Shown: positions 54,526 through 63,702 of the stretch, piece after piece
How the letters are laid out: each line of letters begins with the position of its first letter
How positions within the stretch are numbered: the first letter of the stretch is position 1
DNA from: Mycobacteroides chelonae
GTDB taxonomy: Bacteria; Actinomycetota; Actinomycetes; Mycobacteriales; Mycobacteriaceae
Direction: 5' to 3'
NCBI RefSeq assembly: GCF_016767715.1
Contig: NZ_CP050145.1
Location: 1-64,000, forward strand
Length of the DNA: 64,000 bases
The notes under the pieces: model-generated
The model's database searches: none
Told to the model about the DNA's origin: nothing
Seen by the model: only the letters and a program-made list of their open reading frames with translations
Translations under genes and position numbers: made by a program

Positions 54526-57500
54526 CTATCGAGCTGCGTTGATGGCCTTGATGATTCGTTGCTCACTGACCGCACGCGCGGTGCCGAGCTGCTGGGCCCA
54601 CAGGCTCACCCGCAATTCCTCGATGAACCACGCGATATCCCTGATATCGGGATCATCGGAGCGCCCGGCGGGTAGATCACGCAGCAGATCGTCGTAGACG
54701 TCCTCGACTGCATGCACGCGTTGCATGCGTTCGCGGTCCGCCTCCACCCCCTGGGGCAGACGTTCCAGTCGCTTACCGATCGCGGTGACGTAACGCGCAA
54801 GGTCGGCCAGCTTCGCGGCGCCGGTGGCCGCGACGAATCCCGCCTCCAGGAGTCTGGCGAGCTGATCGCGCATGTCGGCGATCGCATCGGCCTGCACCCC
54901 AGGCACTGTGGTGGGCAGCGCCACGTGTACCTCACTCCAGGCCGTCACAACCTTCTCGGCACGGCGCACGGTATCGAGCGTGGTGGCTGCCAGACTCTGT
55001 GCCGTACGGTCGCGGAGCGCCGTGAACTCTGCCCGGGTCCATACCGGTGCGGGGGCCAGCAGATCGACGGCTGCGTCGGCACAGTCGTCGAGCAACGCGG
55101 CCAAGGAACCATCTGGGTTGGACGAGAGTACGAGCCGGGATCGCGGGTCCAGGCCGCGTTCAACGGCTTTCATCGGTGATGGAATCGACAGCCGCAGCAG
55201 GCGGCGGGTGCCCGCCGCCATGGAGGCCCGTTGCTCGGCAGCGGTGGCGAAGACGTGAATGTCCACCGCGTTGCCCGTATCCACCAGCGCCGGATATCCG
55301 CGTACGGTGTGGGCGCCGCTGACTTGTTCGACGGTGCAGGGCAATTCGGGTAAGTCCTCCGGCCAGCCGCGTAGATCCCTGCGCGCCCAATCCCCCGCGA
55401 CCGCCGCCGCCACGGCCTGGCGGGTGGAGCCCGCGAGCTGTTGCTGCAGCGCATCGAGGTTCTTGTCACGTGCCACCTCGGTGCCGTCGGCGGACTCGAC
55501 CACGAAGGTCACGCGCAGGTGCGGGGGCACTTTGTCCAGGTCGAACGCATCGGTGGGTACACGGATGCCGGTGAGCCGGTGCAGCTCCCGCCCCAACGCG
55601 TACACCAGCGGTTCGGATCCGGGCTCAATGTTCTCGAGCACCGCACGGGCGGTGTCAGGCGCGGGAACAAAGTTGCGGCGCAGATCCTTCGGTAGCGAAC
55701 GGATGAGGGCGGTGACCAGCTCTTCACGCAGAGCCGGTACATGCCAAGCGAATTCGTCACCGCCCAGGCGAGCAAGAACCTCGACCGGAATATGCACGGA
55801 TACGCCGTCATCAGCCGCACCGGGTTCGAATCGATAACTGACAGGCAACGCCACATCACCGGATCTCCAGGTGTTGGGCATATCGTCGGTCGCGTGCTCG
55901 GAACGCAGCAGATCGTCACGTGTGAACGTCAGTAGAGCGGGCGTCTTGTGCCGCTGTTTGCGCCACCAGGCATCAAAATGCCTGGCGGACACGGCATCCT
56001 CCGGTATGCGTGCCGCGTACAGGGTGAAGATCTCGTCATCGCCCACCAGCAGATCGCGCCGGCGCGCCTTGTCCTCGAGCTCGGACAGCTCGCGCAGCAG
56101 TCGCGCGTTGTCCCGCAGGAAGTGGTGCTTGCTCTGCCAGTCGCCCTCTACCAGCGCGTGCCGGATGAACATCTCGCGAGCCAGCTCCGGATCCACCTGC
56201 GCGTAGCCCACCCGGCGGCGCGGCACCAGTGGCAGCCCGTAGAGAGTCACCCGCTCGAAGGCCATCACAGATCCGCGCTCGGCGTCCCAGTGCGGCTCGC
56301 TGTAGGTGCGCTGCACCAGATCCCCGGCGATCCGCTCTACCGATTGTGGTTCGACGCGGGCCGCGATCCGGCCGAACAGCCGACTGGTCTCCACCAGATC
56401 GGCAACGACCACCCATCGGGGTGGCTTCTTGGTCAGCACCGAGCCGGGGGCGAGTACGAATTTGGTGTTGCGCGCACCGGAATAGTCGCGGGAGTCGCCT
56501 TCGCGCAGACCGATATGGGACAGCAGGCCCGCGATCAGGGCCGCGTGGACCAATCCCGGATCGGCGGGCTCACCCGACTCGCGGATGCCGAGGTCACGCG
56601 CGATGCTGCGTAGCTGCCCCACCAAGTCCTGCCATTCCCGGATGCGCAGGTAATGCAGGAACTCCTCGCGGCACATGCGCCGGAAGGCGCTGCCCGAGAG
56701 TTGGCTTCGTTGATCTTGGATGTATCGCCAGAGATTGAGATAGGCACTGAAGTCGGAATGGTCGTCGGCGAAGCGCGCGTGCTTTTGGCGAGCCGCCTCT
56801 TCGCGGTCGGCCGGTCGTTCCCGTGGATCGGGAATCGACAGTGCGGCCGCGAGTACCAGGATTTCCCCGACGCAGCCCTCGGCATCGGCCTGCAAGATCA
56901 TCCGGCCGATGCGTGGGTCGAGGGGCAGCCGTGCCAGCCGTCGCCCCAGCTCGGTGATGGCGCCGCCGGTATCGAACGCACCCAATTCCTGCAGCAGCTG
57001 CACACCATCGCGGATGCTGCGTTTGTCGGGTGGATCCAGAAACGGGAAGTTCTCGATATCGCCGAGCTGCAGCGCCGCCATCTGCAGGATGACGGCGGCA
57101 AGGTTGGTGCGCAGGATCTCCGGATCGGTGTAGCGGGGCCGGGCCTCGAAGTCTTGTTCGGAGTACAGCCGGATGCAGATACCGGGTGCCGTGCGTCCGG
57201 AACGGCCGGAGCGCTGGGCGGCCGACGCCTGGGAGATGGGTTCGATGGGCAGGCGCTGCACCTTGGTGCGCCGGCTGTAGCGGGAGATGCGTGCGGTGCC
57301 GGGGTCGATGACGTAGCGGATGCCCGGAACGGTCAGGGAGGTTTCGGCGACGTTGGTCGCTAGCACCACGCGCCGGCCGGTGTGAGGCGCAAAGACCTTA
57401 TGCTGCTCTGCTGTTGGTAGACGTGCGTACAGCGGAAGAATTTCGGTGTTGCGGAAGCTGCCACGCAGCGTCTCGGCGCAATCGCGGATCTCGCGCTCAC

Positions 57501-58410
57501 CCGACAGAAATACCAATACGTCTCCGGGTGGTTCGGCTTCCAGCTCGCGGACGGCGTCGGCGATTGCCTCGGTCTGGTCGCGGATCTCGGTACGGACGAT
57601 TTCATGGTCGGGGTCGTCCGGATCATCTGACGAATCACTGGAAATAGGGACTTCCAGCGGCCGGTAGCGGATCTCGACCGGGTACGTCCGCCCGGACACC
57701 TCGACGATGGGTGCGCCCCCGAAGTGCTCCGCAAAGCGTTGCGGCTCAATGGTGGCCGAGGTGACGATGATCTTCAGGTCGGGCCGCTGTGGCAGCAGCT
57801 CGCGCAGATAGCCCAGGAGGAAGTCGATGTTGAGGCTACGTTCGTGCGCCTCGTCGAGGATGAGGGTGTCGTAGCGCAGTAGCCGTCGATCGCGCTGGAT
57901 CTCCGCGAGCAGAATGCCGTCAGTCATCAGCTTGACCAGGGTGCGGTCGCTGGCTTGGTCGGTGAATCTGACGGTGTAGCCCACGGTTTCGCCAAGGGGC
58001 GTGCCCAGTTCCTCGGCGATACGTTCGGCGACGGTGCGTGCCGCGAGTCGGCGTGGCTGGGTGTGGCCGATGGTGCCACGGATGCCACGGCCCAGCTCCA
58101 GACAGATCTTGGGAAGCTGTGTGGTTTTCCCCGAGCCGGTGGCGCCGGCGACGACGACCACCTGATGCGCGGAAATTGCGCGGGCGAGTTCGTCCCGATG
58201 CGCGCTGACGGGTAGGTCCGGGTACGTGATCGTCGGGACGGCAGCGGTCCGGGTGGCCACCAGTGCCTCGGCGGTGGAGATCTGTTCGAGGAGGTTCTCG
58301 GCGTCGGCCGGGTTGCGCAGGTTTTTGAGGCGGCGGCCGAGCCGGGACGCGTCGCGAAGGGTCACGCCGTCGAGGCGCGCACGGATCTCGGCGCGGGACA
58401 GGTCGGACAC
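54526..58410 (-). CDS. hrpA: ATP-dependent RNA helicase HrpA
   Basis: A 1294-residue DEAH-box helicase, the usual length for HrpA. Motifs in order: GATGSGKTTQLPK (Walker A, near residue 90), TQPRRLAARTVAER, LDEAHERSLN (DEAH), SATIEPQRFAEHF, VLATNVAETSLTVPGI and QRSGRSGRTAPG (motif VI). HA2, OB-fold and the long DUF3418 C-terminal region follow. HrpA in E. coli acts on stalled ribosomes and RNA. It is monocistronic, divergent from the K+ channel gene. Confidence 0.95.
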   Translation of the reverse strand: MSDLSRAEIRARLDGVTLRDASRLGRRLKNLRNPADAENLLEQISTAEALVATRTAAVPTITYPDLPVSAHRDELARAISAHQVVVVAGATGSGKTTQLPKICLELGRGIRGTIGHTQPRRLAARTVAERIAEELGTPLGETVGYTVRFTDQASDRTLVKLMTDGILLAEIQRDRRLLRYDTLILDEAHERSLNIDFLLGYLRELLPQRPDLKIIVTSATIEPQRFAEHFGGAPIVEVSGRTYPVEIRYRPLEVPISSDSSDDPDDPDHEIVRTEIRDQTEAIADAVRELEAEPPGDVLVFLSGEREIRDCAETLRGSFRNTEILPLYARLPTAEQHKVFAPHTGRRVVLATNVAETSLTVPGIRYVIDPGTARISRYSRRTKVQRLPIEPISQASAAQRSGRSGRTAPGICIRLYSEQDFEARPRYTDPEILRTNLAAVILQMAALQLGDIENFPFLDPPDKRSIRDGVQLLQELGAFDTGGAITELGRRLARLPLDPRIGRMILQADAEGCVGEILVLAAALSIPDPRERPADREEAARQKHARFADDHSDFSAYLNLWRYIQDQRSQLSGSAFRRMCREEFLHYLRIREWQDLVGQLRSIARDLGIRESGEPADPGLVHAALIAGLLSHIGLREGDSRDYSGARNTKFVLAPGSVLTKKPPRWVVVADLVETSRLFGRIAARVEPQSVERIAGDLVQRTYSEPHWDAERGSVMAFERVTLYGLPLVPRRRVGYAQVDPELAREMFIRHALVEGDWQSKHHFLRDNARLLRELSELEDKARRRDLLVGDDEIFTLYAARIPEDAVSARHFDAWWRKQRHKTPALLTFTRDDLLRSEHATDDMPNTWRSGDVALPVSYRFEPGAADDGVSVHIPVEVLARLGGDEFAWHVPALREELVTALIRSLPKDLRRNFVPAPDTARAVLENIEPGSEPLVYALGRELHRLTGIRVPTDAFDLDKVPPHLRVTFVVESADGTEVARDKNLDALQQQLAGSTRQAVAAAVAGDWARRDLRGWPEDLPELPCTVEQVSGAHTVRGYPALVDTGNAVDIHVFATAAEQRASMAAGTRRLLRLSIPSPMKAVERGLDPRSRLVLSSNPDGSLAALLDDCADAAVDLLAPAPVWTRAEFTALRDRTAQSLAATTLDTVRRAEKVVTAWSEVHVALPTTVPGVQADAIADMRDQLARLLEAGFVAATGAAKLADLARYVTAIGKRLERLPQGVEADRERMQRVHAVEDVYDDLLRDLPAGRSDDPDIRDIAWFIEELRVSLWAQQLGTARAVSEQRIIKAINAAR

Positions 58411-58546
58411 TCACGCAATCATAAACGCGCTGCCCGCGCTGCCACCGACTCGGCGTCAAACTGTGGAAATGCACTGTTGACCAGGGTGAAACGTGTTTGC
58501 CCGAGCATGTCACGCGGGGAAGAGCGCGGTGAGAAGGGGAAGCTCA

Positions 58547-60217
58547 GTGCAGGGACACACGATCGTGTACGGCAAGGACGCGCTGGCGGTGCGTATTGCC
58601 GAGGAGTTATGGAGCGCAGGGGTCGTCGTCTCAGCGTTGCCCGGCGTAGAAGGCCTGATCGCAGCGGGTGTCGTCGATGCCGCTGCCATTGTGTGCGCGA
58701 GCTCCGACGACGAGAAGAACCTCGAGATCGCCTTACTGGCAAGGCAACTCAACCCCACGATGAGGGTCATTGCCCGTCTTGCCAATGATGTGCTGCGCGC
58801 GGCCGTCGCGGCGGACAACGGGCCGGGTGCGGTGCTCAGCGTCGCGGATCTGACGGCGAGCTCGGTGGTGGAGGCATGTCTGCGGCGCACCACCCACGTC
58901 ATTCCCGCGGCCGGTGTCGATTTCATTGTTTCGGGAGCGACCGTGCCGCGGGAGGGGACCCTACGAGGGATTTACGGAGACTTGGCCCCGGTGGCGGTCG
59001 TTCATGGAGAAGGCTCGCCCACCCCGGGAGAGGTAGTCGCGTGCCCGGGGCGGGATCTTGCGGTTCGGGAGGGTGATTGGGCGGCAATGATCGGTACGGG
59101 AGAGGAGCTGGCGGCCCAGGGAATTGTCGCTGTGTCGGGGCGGACGAAGATGCGGCGGCGGCGTTCCCCCGTATCGCGAATGCTGGACGGCGTTCGCGCC
59201 TTTCGCGACGATGTGAATCCGATCTTCTTCCGGGCGTTGGGCGTTGCCTTAGGGCTACTGGTCGGAGCGACCGTTCTGCTGCGGTACACCTACCAGCGGC
59301 CCGGAATGAGTTACGTTGATGCGCTGTACTTTTCTACTGAGACGATCGCCACCGTCGGATACGGGGACTTCAGCTTCGTCGATCAGCCGACGTGGCTGCG
59401 ATTGTTCAGTATCTTCCTGATGTTCGCCGGAATCGCCACTACCGCGGTGGTGATGGCCTTTGTGGTGGATCTGCTGCTGTCACGGCGCATCGCGCAGAAT
59501 TCGGGTCGCCGGAAGGTGCGCGAACTCTCGGATCACGTCATCGTCGTCGGTGTGGGCTCCTTTGGCGTCCGGGTAGCAACAGATCTGAAAGCGGCCGGTT
59601 GCGACGTCGTCATCATCGAGCGCTCGGAGAGCAACCGATACCTGGCGACGGTCACCGACCTGGGGATTCCGGTGATATTCGGCGACGCGACCCTGCCGCA
59701 GACGTGGGATGCGGCGCGACTCGACGAGGCAGCGGCGGTCGCGGTGCTCACCCAAGACGACGTCACCAATATCGAAACCGGAATTGTGGTGCGAAACCGG
59801 TTGGGGGCCAGATGGTCCGACGTGCCGCTGGTGGTTCGGGTCTTCGACCGCACGCTTGGAACGGCTGTGGCGCAGCGATTCGGATTCGAGAATCTGCGTT
59901 CCACTGTCGAACTCGCGGCGCCCTGGTTCATCGGCGCTGCGATGGGACTGCAGGTGCTGGGCACCTTCTCGGTGGGGCAGCAATCCTTCACCGTGGGCGG
60001 GGTGCTGGTCGAAGAAGGTAGTGAACTGGCCGGAATGCGGATGGCCGACTTGTCCACGAAGACGCGGGTCATCGCGATATCCCGGCCGGGCCTACCGATC
60101 CGGCTGCATCCCCGTCGGGATACCCGCCTTTCGGCTGGAGATACTGCCTACGTAGTCGGCCCGTACCGGGAGCTGCTTGAGACGCTTCGCGGGGGTCGGA
60201 CGGTCTGTCGCGACTAG
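58547..60217 (+). CDS. Potassium channel with N- and C-terminal NAD-binding (RCK/TrkA-N) domains
   Basis: A 556-residue membrane protein. The N-terminal 210 residues resemble a TrkA-N domain (GHTIVYGKDALAVRIAEEL, ASSDDEKNLEIALLARQLNP). Two transmembrane helices flank the pore helix and selectivity filter TIATVGYGDF (about residue 270). A second Rossmann TrkA-N domain starts at HVIVVGVGSFGVRVATDL, followed by a TrkA-C-like end (GGVLVEEGSELAGMRMADLS). It would carry K+ under nucleotide or ion control. The GTG at 58547 has AGAAGGGGAAGC upstream; a GTG at 58493 is less likely. Confidence 0.88.
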   Translation: MQGHTIVYGKDALAVRIAEELWSAGVVVSALPGVEGLIAAGVVDAAAIVCASSDDEKNLEIALLARQLNPTMRVIARLANDVLRAAVAADNGPGAVLSVADLTASSVVEACLRRTTHVIPAAGVDFIVSGATVPREGTLRGIYGDLAPVAVVHGEGSPTPGEVVACPGRDLAVREGDWAAMIGTGEELAAQGIVAVSGRTKMRRRRSPVSRMLDGVRAFRDDVNPIFFRALGVALGLLVGATVLLRYTYQRPGMSYVDALYFSTETIATVGYGDFSFVDQPTWLRLFSIFLMFAGIATTAVVMAFVVDLLLSRRIAQNSGRRKVRELSDHVIVVGVGSFGVRVATDLKAAGCDVVIIERSESNRYLATVTDLGIPVIFGDATLPQTWDAARLDEAAAVAVLTQDDVTNIETGIVVRNRLGARWSDVPLVVRVFDRTLGTAVAQRFGFENLRSTVELAAPWFIGAAMGLQVLGTFSVGQQSFTVGGVLVEEGSELAGMRMADLSTKTRVIAISRPGLPIRLHPRRDTRLSAGDTAYVVGPYRELLETLRGGRTVCRD

Positions 60218-60241
60218 ACGCTAAAGCCGAGATCATCGCCT

Positions 60242-61666
60242 CTAGATTCTGTCGGTGAAGCTGCCGTGGAATCCGGGAAAGTGGTGGCCCGGCAGGATCG
60301 CGATGGCGAGCGCAGAGTCTTCGACGGCGTGAGCGTCGAGGATATGGAGCTCTGTGCGGTGGGACCCGCTGTTGTAGGCCACGGTGAGTATCCAACCCTC
60401 GTCCTCGTCGGCGGTCGGACACTTCGGGACGAAAATGGGCTCGCCGGCCACCAGGCCCGGCGCGAACGTGTGGTGCCGTTGCGTATCGGTGATGCGATCC
60501 AGCTTCACGATTACGTTCTGATCGGGTTGGCTCTGGGCCGACAGGTAGGTGTACCGATGTTCACGGCCAGTTCGTCTGTCGTCATGTGTGGGGAATTCTG
60601 CGGGATCCGTCGGGTAGTCGGTGACGTGCACCCTTCCGGTCCGCGTGATCCGCAGCCGGGTCGGCCAGCCCAGAGTGGGCGCCTGGGTGCGGAATTGCTT
60701 CAGCCCAGAGGTGAGAAAGCCGAAGTCTCGGTGGCGCAGGATATCCAGCACGACATCGTCGCCGTCCTCGTAGGCGTTGTCGACGTGGACATAGACGAGG
60801 GGATCGCACTCGATGACGCGGTGCGGGCCCCCGTCACGAGGGACCAGCACGATCTTCATGCCCTGCTCGGGTCGATAGTCCGCGCTGTCACCGAGCGCTT
60901 TTAGTCCCAGACCTGCCCATGCTGCTTGAATGGGATCGACGGTGATCGGTGCGAGCGCGAACACCAAATAGGTTGGGGTGATGGCAAAGTCGTGCTGAAT
61001 GTAGATGTGGTCCGTGGGGATCTTGGCAACCTGTTTCAGTGCGCCGTTCGGATCGACCCGGAAGCAGCGGAGGCACGCGACGGTAGCTCCAGTCAGGGAT
61101 GGTGAAATGTCCAGCCCGAAATTGAACAGCTCACCGGTCACCGGGTCGATACGTGGATGTGGTGAGAACCGGGAGAAACGTGGCAGCTGACCGCCGAATG
61201 TGCAAGGACCGATTGTGCTCAAGTCATCCGTGTGAATTTCCCAGGGCCTTCCGCCATCGCTGAGCGCCAGTAGCCGATCGGCGTGCAGGACGGCGTGAGT
61301 GTTCGCGGCATCGGCAGGCTGACGGCCGATGTTGTCCCACAGGTGCTTTCCCTGTGTGTAGATGCCTCGCACGTGTGCACCTCGGCCACGTGTCTCCTTG
61401 CGTCGCTTGGGGGTATCGACGAAGCGTGAGCGGAAACGGATCTCGCCGTTGTCGATGGTGAACTTCACCACCAGACCATCACCGTCGAACGGGTGTGCAG
61501 CGCGGAAACCGCCATGATCCCAGTCGGCCGGCCCATTGCGATAGAGGGTGCCGCGTAGTTCTTGTGGCACGGAGCCGAGGAGGGGTAACACGATTTCGCC
61601 GGGTGTTTCCTGCGCGGGTCGATACATCTTGAGTGCGTCGGCCACGTGGCTGTCGGCAAGGGTCAT
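60242..61666 (-). CDS. Carotenoid (retinal pigment/RPE65 family) oxygenase
   Basis: A 474-residue Fe(II) dioxygenase that cleaves carotenoids, apocarotenoids or stilbenes. Four candidate iron-binding His: FSPHPRIDPVTGE, YIQHDFAITPTYLVF, YVHVDNAYEDGDDVV and HHFPGFHGSF at the end. The N-terminal RNGPADWDHGGFRAAHPFDGDG fits the family. The ATG at 61666 (MTLADSHVAD) has GAGGAG 7 bases upstream; a longer frame to 61714 would start inside a large dyad. No carotenoid synthesis gene is seen nearby. Confidence 0.9.
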   Translation of the reverse strand: MTLADSHVADALKMYRPAQETPGEIVLPLLGSVPQELRGTLYRNGPADWDHGGFRAAHPFDGDGLVVKFTIDNGEIRFRSRFVDTPKRRKETRGRGAHVRGIYTQGKHLWDNIGRQPADAANTHAVLHADRLLALSDGGRPWEIHTDDLSTIGPCTFGGQLPRFSRFSPHPRIDPVTGELFNFGLDISPSLTGATVACLRCFRVDPNGALKQVAKIPTDHIYIQHDFAITPTYLVFALAPITVDPIQAAWAGLGLKALGDSADYRPEQGMKIVLVPRDGGPHRVIECDPLVYVHVDNAYEDGDDVVLDILRHRDFGFLTSGLKQFRTQAPTLGWPTRLRITRTGRVHVTDYPTDPAEFPTHDDRRTGREHRYTYLSAQSQPDQNVIVKLDRITDTQRHHTFAPGLVAGEPIFVPKCPTADEDEGWILTVAYNSGSHRTELHILDAHAVEDSALAIAILPGHHFPGFHGSFTDRI

Positions 61667-61693
61667 CGCGTGCTCCTCGGGCGGAGAGAGAGT

Positions 61694-61735
61694 ATCGGCC
61701 ATATCTGCACACATTTGTTCGCAGATATGACCGAT
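61694..61735. promoter_or_regulatory. 42-bp dyad upstream of carotenoid oxygenase
   Basis: ATCGGCCATATCTGC (61694-61708) and GCAGATATGACCGAT (61721-61735) are inverted repeats with one mismatch and a 12-base centre. It sits 28 bases before the oxygenase ATG, so a regulator operator is likely. A terminator for the preceding gene is possible but no T-run follows. Confidence 0.55.
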
Positions 61736-61805
61736 TGTGGTCGCCTCGAGGATCAGAAGTCAATAGCCAGGTCGGATCGATGAGGCCGGGGACGCCTCGT
61801 CGCGA

Positions 61806-63017
61806 CTAGACGCTCCAGGCGCTCGCCAGGCCCGCCGAGACCGAGGCTGCCGCGGTGACCAGGCCATGCCAGGTCTCGGGCTGCAGCTGATGGATGTCCA
61901 GCGGGCCCGCCGTGGCGATATGCGGGTCATAGGGCACGGCGACGATGTGGTTCGGCGAGATCCAGCGATGGAACCGGGCGACCATCGCCGCGACCAGACG
62001 CTCGGAGTTCCTGCGATCCTCGCGACTGTCGTAGCCGCGGACATGGTTGATCACCACCACCATGCGGGGGATCAGATACTCGTACCCCTCGGAAATAAGC
62101 CACTCGATCGCGCGGACAGCGCCCTCGGCGCCGACCGGCGTGGCGGCCGCAACCAGCACCACGCCGTTGGCGCACCGCAGCACGCCAGGCATCACCGGAT
62201 GCCAGAAGTCCACGCCAGTGTCGGTGAGCAGCAGGCTGTAGAGCCGCTGCAGCCGATTGTGGGCCTGGCTGTAGATATCGGAATTGAGTTCTCCGCGCGG
62301 ACGCACCGAATGCGCGTTGGCGGCAAGCACATCCAGGCCGGTCACCGGATTTTGGCCGACGAAGAAGCGCAGATCGAAGTTGCGTTCGGGTTCGTCTTGG
62401 GCCAGCACATCGGCGAAGGTGGACGAGGCCGACGGATCAATCCACGATGCCAGGTTGGCCGACTGGCCCGGATCGGCGTCGGTGGCGAGCACCATGTCCT
62501 TGCGGCGCAGCTCTGAAAGCACCGAACCGAGGGCCGCGGTGATCATCGTCTTGCCGACGCCGCCGTTTCCGCCCAGGACCGCCAGGGAGTGGATACCCCG
62601 CCAAGGGGTGCGCACCACTGCGGTCAGCTCACGAAGCTCGGCCTCTTCACGGGATTCGCCCGGGTTGATGACGCCAAAACTCCCGCGGTACACCCACTTA
62701 CGCCAACCAATGGACGCGGGCCGACGCGGTGAGGGCAGAATTTCTGAACGAAGCTGCGCTCCCAAGGCATCGCCGATGGCAGGAGGGAGATCGACATGCG
62801 GATCGTGGGGCGGCACGGCATCGACGATGGACAGCGGGCCACGAGGGGGCAGTTGCAGTGGGCGGGGTTCCACTTCGGGCTGGCGCTGTTGCAGCGAGAC
62901 GGCTTCGGCGCGCTGCCGTTTGGCGTGCGCGCCCAGCTTGATGGGGATGATGGGTCCGGTCCGGTCGAGGATCTCGTCCTCGGAGCCGTCCGCCGGGGAA
63001 TCGTTGGGCGCACTCAC
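61806..63017 (-). CDS. EspI-like MinD/ParA ATPase of ESX type
   Basis: A 403-residue protein. A Pro-rich N-terminal third (about 1-95) is followed by SIGWRKWVYRGSFGVINPGES and a MinD-like ATPase: Walker A GGNGGVGKTM, LATDADPGQSANLASW, LLTDTGVDFWHPVMPGVL and VVINHVRGYDS. Domain order and motifs resemble EspI of ESX-1 and its paralogues, which regulate or power secretion under low ATP. The GTG at 63017 (VSAPNDSPADG) is preceded by GGAGGAGGAG. No ESX membrane genes are adjacent. Confidence 0.8.
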   Translation of the reverse strand: MSAPNDSPADGSEDEILDRTGPIIPIKLGAHAKRQRAEAVSLQQRQPEVEPRPLQLPPRGPLSIVDAVPPHDPHVDLPPAIGDALGAQLRSEILPSPRRPASIGWRKWVYRGSFGVINPGESREEAELRELTAVVRTPWRGIHSLAVLGGNGGVGKTMITAALGSVLSELRRKDMVLATDADPGQSANLASWIDPSASSTFADVLAQDEPERNFDLRFFVGQNPVTGLDVLAANAHSVRPRGELNSDIYSQAHNRLQRLYSLLLTDTGVDFWHPVMPGVLRCANGVVLVAAATPVGAEGAVRAIEWLISEGYEYLIPRMVVVINHVRGYDSREDRRNSERLVAAMVARFHRWISPNHIVAVPYDPHIATAGPLDIHQLQPETWHGLVTAAASVSAGLASAWSV

Positions 63018-63213
63018 GGCAATCTCCTCCTCCACCAGAAGCCGTTTGGCCCCAGCGCTCCGACAGTTTCGATCTGCATCGCGGGCAGCGTGAGACCCGT
63101 CGCATACGCAGTCTCTTATGGTCGTTGCGCGGTTGGCGAGGGCCGTTACCCACCCGTGTCTGAATCGGCATCAAATGGAACGAGGTTGGTATGTAGTCGG
63201 TACCGGCGCTAAA

Positions 63214-63528
63214 TCAGCAGGTCACATCCACATACATGGTCTTGGTGGTCGTGGTGTTGGTGAAGACGCCCGGACGCTTGTTGCTCGGCAGGCCGTAATC
63301 GGATCGCACGGTGGTCTGACCGGGACGCACGCTGCTGGCGGTGCACTGGTTGAGGGCCTTGGATCCGGTCTTGCTGACGATCACGCTGTAGCCCTGTGCC
63401 TGAAGCTCGCTGACGGTCTGTTGGGCGTTGGAGCCGTCGGTCTGAGCGGATGCGGTGCCGAGGGCGAAGCCGAGTGGCGCCAGCGCGAGGGCGGCGGCTG
63501 CGGTTCCGGCGATGATGTACTTCTTCAT
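63214..63528 (-). CDS. Small secreted protein
   Basis: A 104-residue protein with a clear Sec signal peptide (MKKYIIAGTAAAALALAPLGFALGTASA, likely cleaved after ASA) and a mature part of about 76 residues containing two Cys (NQCTASS and the final VTC), possibly disulfide-bonded. GTASAQTDGSNAQQTVSELQAQGYSVIV resembles small mycobacterial secreted proteins of unknown function. AGGAGA lies just upstream of the ATG. Monocistronic by position. Confidence 0.78.
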   Translation of the reverse strand: MKKYIIAGTAAAALALAPLGFALGTASAQTDGSNAQQTVSELQAQGYSVIVSKTGSKALNQCTASSVRPGQTTVRSDYGLPSNKRPGVFTNTTTTKTMYVDVTC

Positions 63529-63702
63529 GATTTCTCCTGTGCCAGTGAGTCTTTGAGTTGGATCACCGGGTTGCTTGGTGATACTTCAACGATGCGGCGC
63601 GGAGGCCGGAATGTATGTCGGGCGACCGGCTGATACACCGGAGGATCTTGATGTCCCCCAATTGGGGGACACACGTGGATTTGGCGTGCCAAGCTTGCGT
63701 TT

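Noticed and set aside
54526..58410. Many plus-strand open frames opposite hrpA
   Set aside because: HrpA is intact over its full family length; the others are high-GC frame shadows.
63178..63205. Additional SigM-type promoter (GGAAC at 63178)
   Set aside because: No CGTC lies 16-18 bases downstream, the TGGAACCGA core is not present, and it does not face a nearby start codon.
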